Assembly (NCBI RefSeq): GCF_907165205.1
Contig: NC_058192.1
Coordinates: 10,602,001-10,666,000, forward strand
DNA from: Coccinella septempunctata
Lineage: Eukaryota > Arthropoda > Insecta > Coleoptera > Coccinellidae
Length of the DNA: 64,000 nt
Direction of reading: 5' to 3'
In this document: one piece after another, positions 60,140 to 64,000 of the stretch
How the letters are laid out: every line of letters begins with the position of its first letter
Position numbering within the stretch: position 1 is the first letter of the stretch
Translations under genes and position numbers: made by a program
Notes under the pieces: model-generated
Told to the model about the DNA's origin: nothing
What the model saw: the letters and a program-made list of their open reading frames with translations, nothing else
The model's database searches: none

Positions 60140-61298
60140 CTTTTCCAGGATAATGAAAACTCTCTTTGAATTGGGATGATTTTAATAGATAATCGTTAGT
60201 AATTTTTCTCGAAAATACTATTGAGTATTACTCAAATATTCAATGGTAAGACTTCAGAATAGAATAATCATCCAGAAGACCACAAGTGGCACAAGTATTT
60301 TATTGAAAAATTAAAATTAAGAATTGTACTTTCACTTCAGCCTACGTATCTTGTCTCATAAAAAACAGGGATATTTGTAGTTTTAACTATTTCAGAATGC
60401 CAATCTTATATTCTATAAATCTTAATCAGCAATTTTCCACTTGATGTTGAATGCTGCAATACCATTCAGGAACAGAAACGACTACCATTCATTCGTCAAG
60501 TTGTGGAATGAGATTTCCCACAAATCTACATCAAGTAAATTCAAATTACCCACCCTTATAATTTATTAGCACGTCATTCTGGAGCGTCATACAACAGAGG
60601 AACACTGAAATTAATCTTCCTTCTTCGCCCACTATATCTCAAGCCATCCGGATTCATTACATTTCTACATGATCATGAGAATTCATCGTCATCTCTATGC
60701 ATCCATCTTAGGGCCCCTCATAAATAATGATAACATGGAGTACTACAAAATTCAGGTGAGCTTTATTATCAATTAGGGGCTCCCGTAATTTTATCGCTGG
60801 GGTGTTTTGATCCTACAGGAAGATACTTCTCCCAACAGTCGGCTTACTTTCCCCCATTCTCATTTATTTTTTCAAATGAAACGACAGAAGAGTTTCTAAT
60901 TCAGATTTCATGACACCATTTAATTCTGCTTCTTTGTTTGTTCTCTTCCTTTTTATACTATGTATGTTTTGCTTTTATTATCAGGAAATAATTTGGTAAG
61001 AACCTACTTCATCTTTTTTTAAAAGTCATACATTTTCAGTGGATGTCGTAAATATGTAATTTAACATCAATTAAACGATGAAGAATCATCTTGTGAATAA
61101 AAAATGTTGTTTATGTATTGTATAAACATTGATTCACTCTCCTCACTAGGTTTTCGAATTTTCGTGAAATACACCGTGGTTATTTCTGATGTATTATTTA
61201 TGACACAATTTTCCCGTCAGCCTCAAGTCATTAGAAATGCGATATTCGGAACACATTATATGAACACGAGACCAGAGCTGGGAATCGATAAAGGATAC

Positions 61299-61632
61299 TA
61301 GTGTGCAATGATTTCCCCTGGGTCATTTCCCAAATTTTCCTCAAGAGATAAGGCGTGATTTGTTTCCCACGAATTTCCTTTTTCTTGGCCTCTTCCAGGG
61401 CTTCCTGGATGACCTTGTGGATTTCTTCTTCGTCAAACGCCTGCTCTTCCGGAACAGGCACAGCGAAAAGCATTCCCGAGTGCAAGTTCATTATTTTACT
61501 GGATAGAATTATCTTGGCGGCTTCATTGGGGTTCGAAACCCTGTAAGGTGCCATAGAGCCGCTTCTGCGGCTGTAAAATGCCGGAAATTCTTGATTAGTG
61601 CCATAGGTTGCGACGAACACGCCTTGCGTTTC
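61299..61632 (-). CDS. Pseudouridine-5'-phosphate glycosidase, central exon
   Basis: The acceptor TTCTTTATTTCAAG ends at 61633 and the donor GTATCC begins at 61298; the exon is 334 nt, phase 0 in and phase 1 out. It reads ETQGVFVATYGTNQEFPAFY, SRRSGSMAPYRVSNPNEAAK, then GMLFAVPVPEEQAFDEEEI, GKQITPYLLRKIWEMTQGKS and LHT, where the split Asn codon follows. These are hallmark PsuG/IndA blocks: YGT.EFPAFY.R.SG, PYRV....EAA, P.PEE.A and G.E.TP.LL..I...T.G.S. The enzyme cleaves pseudouridine 5'-phosphate to uracil and ribose 5-phosphate. The open frame running on past 61299 toward 61231 is intron. The splice choice restores the family consensus SL..NIAL...NA. Confidence 0.93.
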
Positions 61633-61784
61633 CTTGAAATAAAGAAAGATTAGAGAAAATCACCTGAGTTGTATGAAGTGAAAAATTCTTACTGAAATTG
61701 AAAATTGTATCAAATGTGCCTATAATCTTCAATTTAAATCGAAACGACAGTTTTCTTACTGTGATTTCTCTCTTGAAATACAGG

Positions 61785-62080
61785 GTGTTTCACGAGAAGT
61801 GATACTAGATAAGTTCCGTGAATTATAATGAATATGAACGTGATCTATTCAACTGAAACATTCTCGCCTCGTTGGTTCTTCTGATTACAACGGAATTCGA
61901 GCCAAATGTTGTTTTCTCGAATAGAACGTCCTAACTTTCAGGGTGTCTTAGGGAGATGATTCCTCGATTAAAATAAGCAGGGGTAGTTCCTATAAAAAAA
62001 TTTCGAAATCGGCCTCCATTCCAAGATACAGCCTTTGAAAGACGATGACGAGTTGAGAGTTTTTAATTTTTTTTACGGGT
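61785..62080. mobile_element. CAGGGTGT repeats in the glycosidase intron (copy 2)
   Basis: Begins ACAGGGTGTTTCACGAGAAG at 61785. From 61938 it carries the same core as 28193-28454 (AGGGAGATGATTCCTCGATT, AAGCAGGGGTAGTTCCTATA, CCAAGATACAGCCTTTGAAA). It looks like a mosaic of two related insertions. Confidence 0.6.
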
Positions 62081-62250
62081 TCTAAAAAACACTGAGTCTT
62101 AAAACTACACGTAGTATGAAGCTCTAAGTAGATGTTACTCACACAATTTTTTTACATTTCACAACTTCATTATTAGGGGTTGAAAATAACAACCCCTTAT
62201 GATTTTCCTTCAGAAATTGTTTTCGTGGGATAGATTTTCGAAAAATAAAA

Positions 62251-62684
62251 TTCTCTTATGGTTTCCCATGCAATTCTGGAGAAAAAAAGTCTCTTGCAAA
62301 ATTTCGATACAGTCGATACTTTTCTCGGAATAAATAAAAACTTACAAGCAGTATAAGAAGGTCTATGAGGCAGAGAGTTGATGCATGTATTTTAGCGGGA
62401 TGTAGTCATTCTATGGAACACTAACGTCCAGTTTCATAATCAAATTTAAAGTCACTTTAAGCTTAAAGCTTCCTTTAATGTCATTTTTAGTAGGGTTAAA
62501 GGAAGCTTTTAAGTTAAAGCGACTTTAGGTTTGATTATGAAACCGGCCGTTATACCATCAAATGGAATGAACAGTGATCAGAACTGCTTGTAAGTTTTTA
62601 TTTATTCCGAGAAAAGTATCGACTGTATTGAAATTTTGCAAGGGAGTTTTTTTCTCAAGAATTGAATGGGAAACTATAAGAGAA
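62251..62684. repeat. Intronic inverted repeat, ~100-bp arms
   Basis: 62251-62352 recurs inverted at 62583-62684 (shared TTTCTCGGAATAAATAAAAA, ACAGTCGATACTT, CTTACAAGCAGT) with few mismatches. The spacer contains a second, nested hairpin element (62424-62550). Confidence 0.85.
62424..62550. mobile_element. Hairpin MITE, 127 bp, TA-flanked
   Basis: The left half (ACGTCCAGTTTCATAATCAA, AGCTTCCTTTAA) pairs with the right half (TTAAAGGAAGCTT, TTGATTATGAAACCGGCCGT). TA stands on both sides (62422-62423, 62551-62552). It carries no coding content. Confidence 0.75.
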
Positions 62685-63705
62685 ACTGGGCTATTGAAGA
62701 ACGTCATTAGGTCCTACAACTCTCTCTTCTTTGAAAATGAAATACCGAATAATTTCTCTAAATCGCAATTATCACCAACAGCTAAATAATTGGTATGCCT
62801 ATTTTTCTGTAGTACAAACTTGCGCTTGGAAACGCCTTATATAATAATGTGGTATATTTCGTAACTTAAATCGATAAAATTTGTGAAGAATCTTCCCCAT
62901 GATGAAATTTAAGCTGCTTGTCGCCGAAAACCGGGAAGCGAAAATGAAAACTGTTTGAAATTGAAACTTTCCTTTGAAAAAAGTTTTTCGTACGAGATTA
63001 AATCAGATGTGAAATATTCGATTTCTCCCTTCACTGAGAATCGGTGCGGAACGCTTCGGTTTAAATGAGGAGATCAAAGCAAATTGCAGAAATCATAAGG
63101 CGAGGCCCATTTTAACCACCGAAAATAATTATCGTCTCTCCATATTCCCTTTGGATTCTCGTATTTCAATAAGAATCTCGAAATGGGAGTGTTTTGGTAC
63201 GAATGTATGGGCCTTGTATTCAACATAATATAGACATTCTGCAATGCACCAATTTTTATCGAGAGTCCTTTTTTTATACAGGCTTTTCAGAAAAAAATTT
63301 TATATGAAAGGCTCACAATATTTCTGACAAGAAATCACCCATTTTGCTTCAACTATTCATTTGTACCCTGTATAGCATTTCCCATACTTTACAGTCTTCA
63401 TGCATGAGAATGTGTTTTATTTTTTTAACCGGAAACGGTGCCTCGTACAGCAAAAAGTCAAGAGACCGAATTTGCTCCAAATTAAATAAGGATTTAAATA
63501 GTAATTTTCATTGTCGGAAAAACCAGTGGCGTATCATTTTTTTATCTGAAAATATTCAGTCTCGCTGCAGTACGGACGCCATGGTAGAATAGAAAAGAAA
63601 TGATATTATGCAAACAGTTCTCCTTGACACACAAAATATATGTCTCATATTTCATGCAAATATTTCAAGCAGTGTGAAAGTTATTAATAAAAAACATTTT
63701 TTTTT

Positions 63706-63838
63706 CTATAATTTTAACACCCCGTATCTCGGAGAGGAAACATTTCTCGACATATGTTTATATGACAAACTAGGGCTTATTTTTGATGTAGAATACGTGG
63801 TTAAAATTTCTTGGTTACGATCTGGACCACCCTGTATA
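63706..63838. repeat. Dispersed repeat end with CACCC(C/T)GTAT motifs
   Basis: AACACCCCGTATCTCGGAGA at the left and GACCACCCTGTATAAAA at the right resemble the CAGGGTG ends seen elsewhere. The element's limits cannot be set. Confidence 0.35.
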
Positions 63839-63951
63839 AAAATGGTGTAAAACTTTTCGGAACCAACTGTATAAAATATTTTCTTCCTGATTGCTGACAT
63901 TGACACATATCGAGATGACAGGGCAGGTATTTTCGGACGCGTTTCTCTTAC

Positions 63952-64000
63952 CAAATACTCCAAGGTCTTCGGGATGTCTAGAATGGACTTGACTCCACTG
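63952..64000 (-). CDS. Pseudouridine-5'-phosphate glycosidase, exon cut by right edge
   Basis: The minus strand from the edge reads SGVKSILDIPKTLEYL, then a GTAAGA donor (GT at 63951-63950), phase 0. Joined to the next exon it gives TLEYLETQGVFVATYGT, the family consensus. In bacterial PsuG the Lys of AGVK.ILD..RTLE forms the covalent ribose adduct, so the catalytic Lys is present here. The N-terminal half of the glycosidase, with the promoter, lies beyond 64000. Confidence 0.9.

Noticed and set aside
61231..61298. Extension of the glycosidase frame past 61299 (residues after LHTS)
   Set aside because: Splicing at the GTATCC donor to 60139 restores the family consensus NIAL..NNA; the read-through residues do not match the family.
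1..64000. CRISPR arrays, bacterial operons, rRNA or tRNA genes
   Set aside because: None seen; the DNA is eukaryotic, tandem arrays lack unique spacers, and no cloverleaf with A/B boxes was recognised by eye.

Overview
The window reads as AT-rich nuclear DNA from an insect. Genes are sparse, introns have GT..AG borders, promoters are TATA/TCAGT type, and decayed class II transposons are common. A short (CCTAA)n block matches the insect telomere motif. A beetle is my best guess, but it is inference; nothing here fixes the species.

Layout. (1) 1-16 kb: a cluster of small, apparently intronless genes for secreted Gly/Ala/Val/Pro-rich peptides at 1805-2023(-), 10447-10638(+), 12726-12923(-), 13666-13842(+) and 15554-15769(+), with a cut-off Gly/Ala/Trp-rich gene at the left edge. 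The five complete ones share a signal peptide, a low-complexity mature part and a C-terminal hydrophobic residue plus Gly before the stop. They look like neuropeptide-like precursor (NPLP) or cuticle-type peptides. Among them lie two 5' exons of a SAM-domain gene (8708-9117), a hAT element with a perfect 8-bp target duplication (10752-11615) and a TIR element carrying a long open frame (3466-4343).

(2) 16-42 kb: no host gene I can support. It holds relics: a 1-kb foldback element with CCCGCACGC hairpins (17.3-18.3 kb), a mariner fragment (22.4-22.9 kb), several TA-flanked CAGGGTGT elements, an interstitial telomeric repeat (33.2 kb), a pogo-like derivative (33.3-34.3 kb), a diverged ~160-bp tandem repeat (36 kb) and a LINE 3' end (41.9 kb).

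(3) 42.7-45.2 kb: a 20-bp minisatellite of about 120 units with a higher-order pattern. It produces long but probably meaningless antisense frames.

(4) 45-53.5 kb: a second copy of the same mariner family (47.5-48.3 kb), a near-complete Tc1-type transposon with a broken transposase (49882-51319), and a 1.14-kb near-perfect palindrome (52305-53447).

(5) 53.5-64 kb: a tetraspanin whose coding part is one exon on + (53561-54562). On the minus strand are four exons of a pseudouridine-5'-phosphate glycosidase gene (64000 down to 59137), the last of which starts a PfkB-type sugar kinase domain. The 5' end lies beyond the right edge and the rest of the kinase was not found. Its largest visible intron holds several inverted-repeat elements.

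The peptide cluster looks like a locally amplified family; the tetraspanin and the pseudouridine-catabolism gene are unrelated neighbours.
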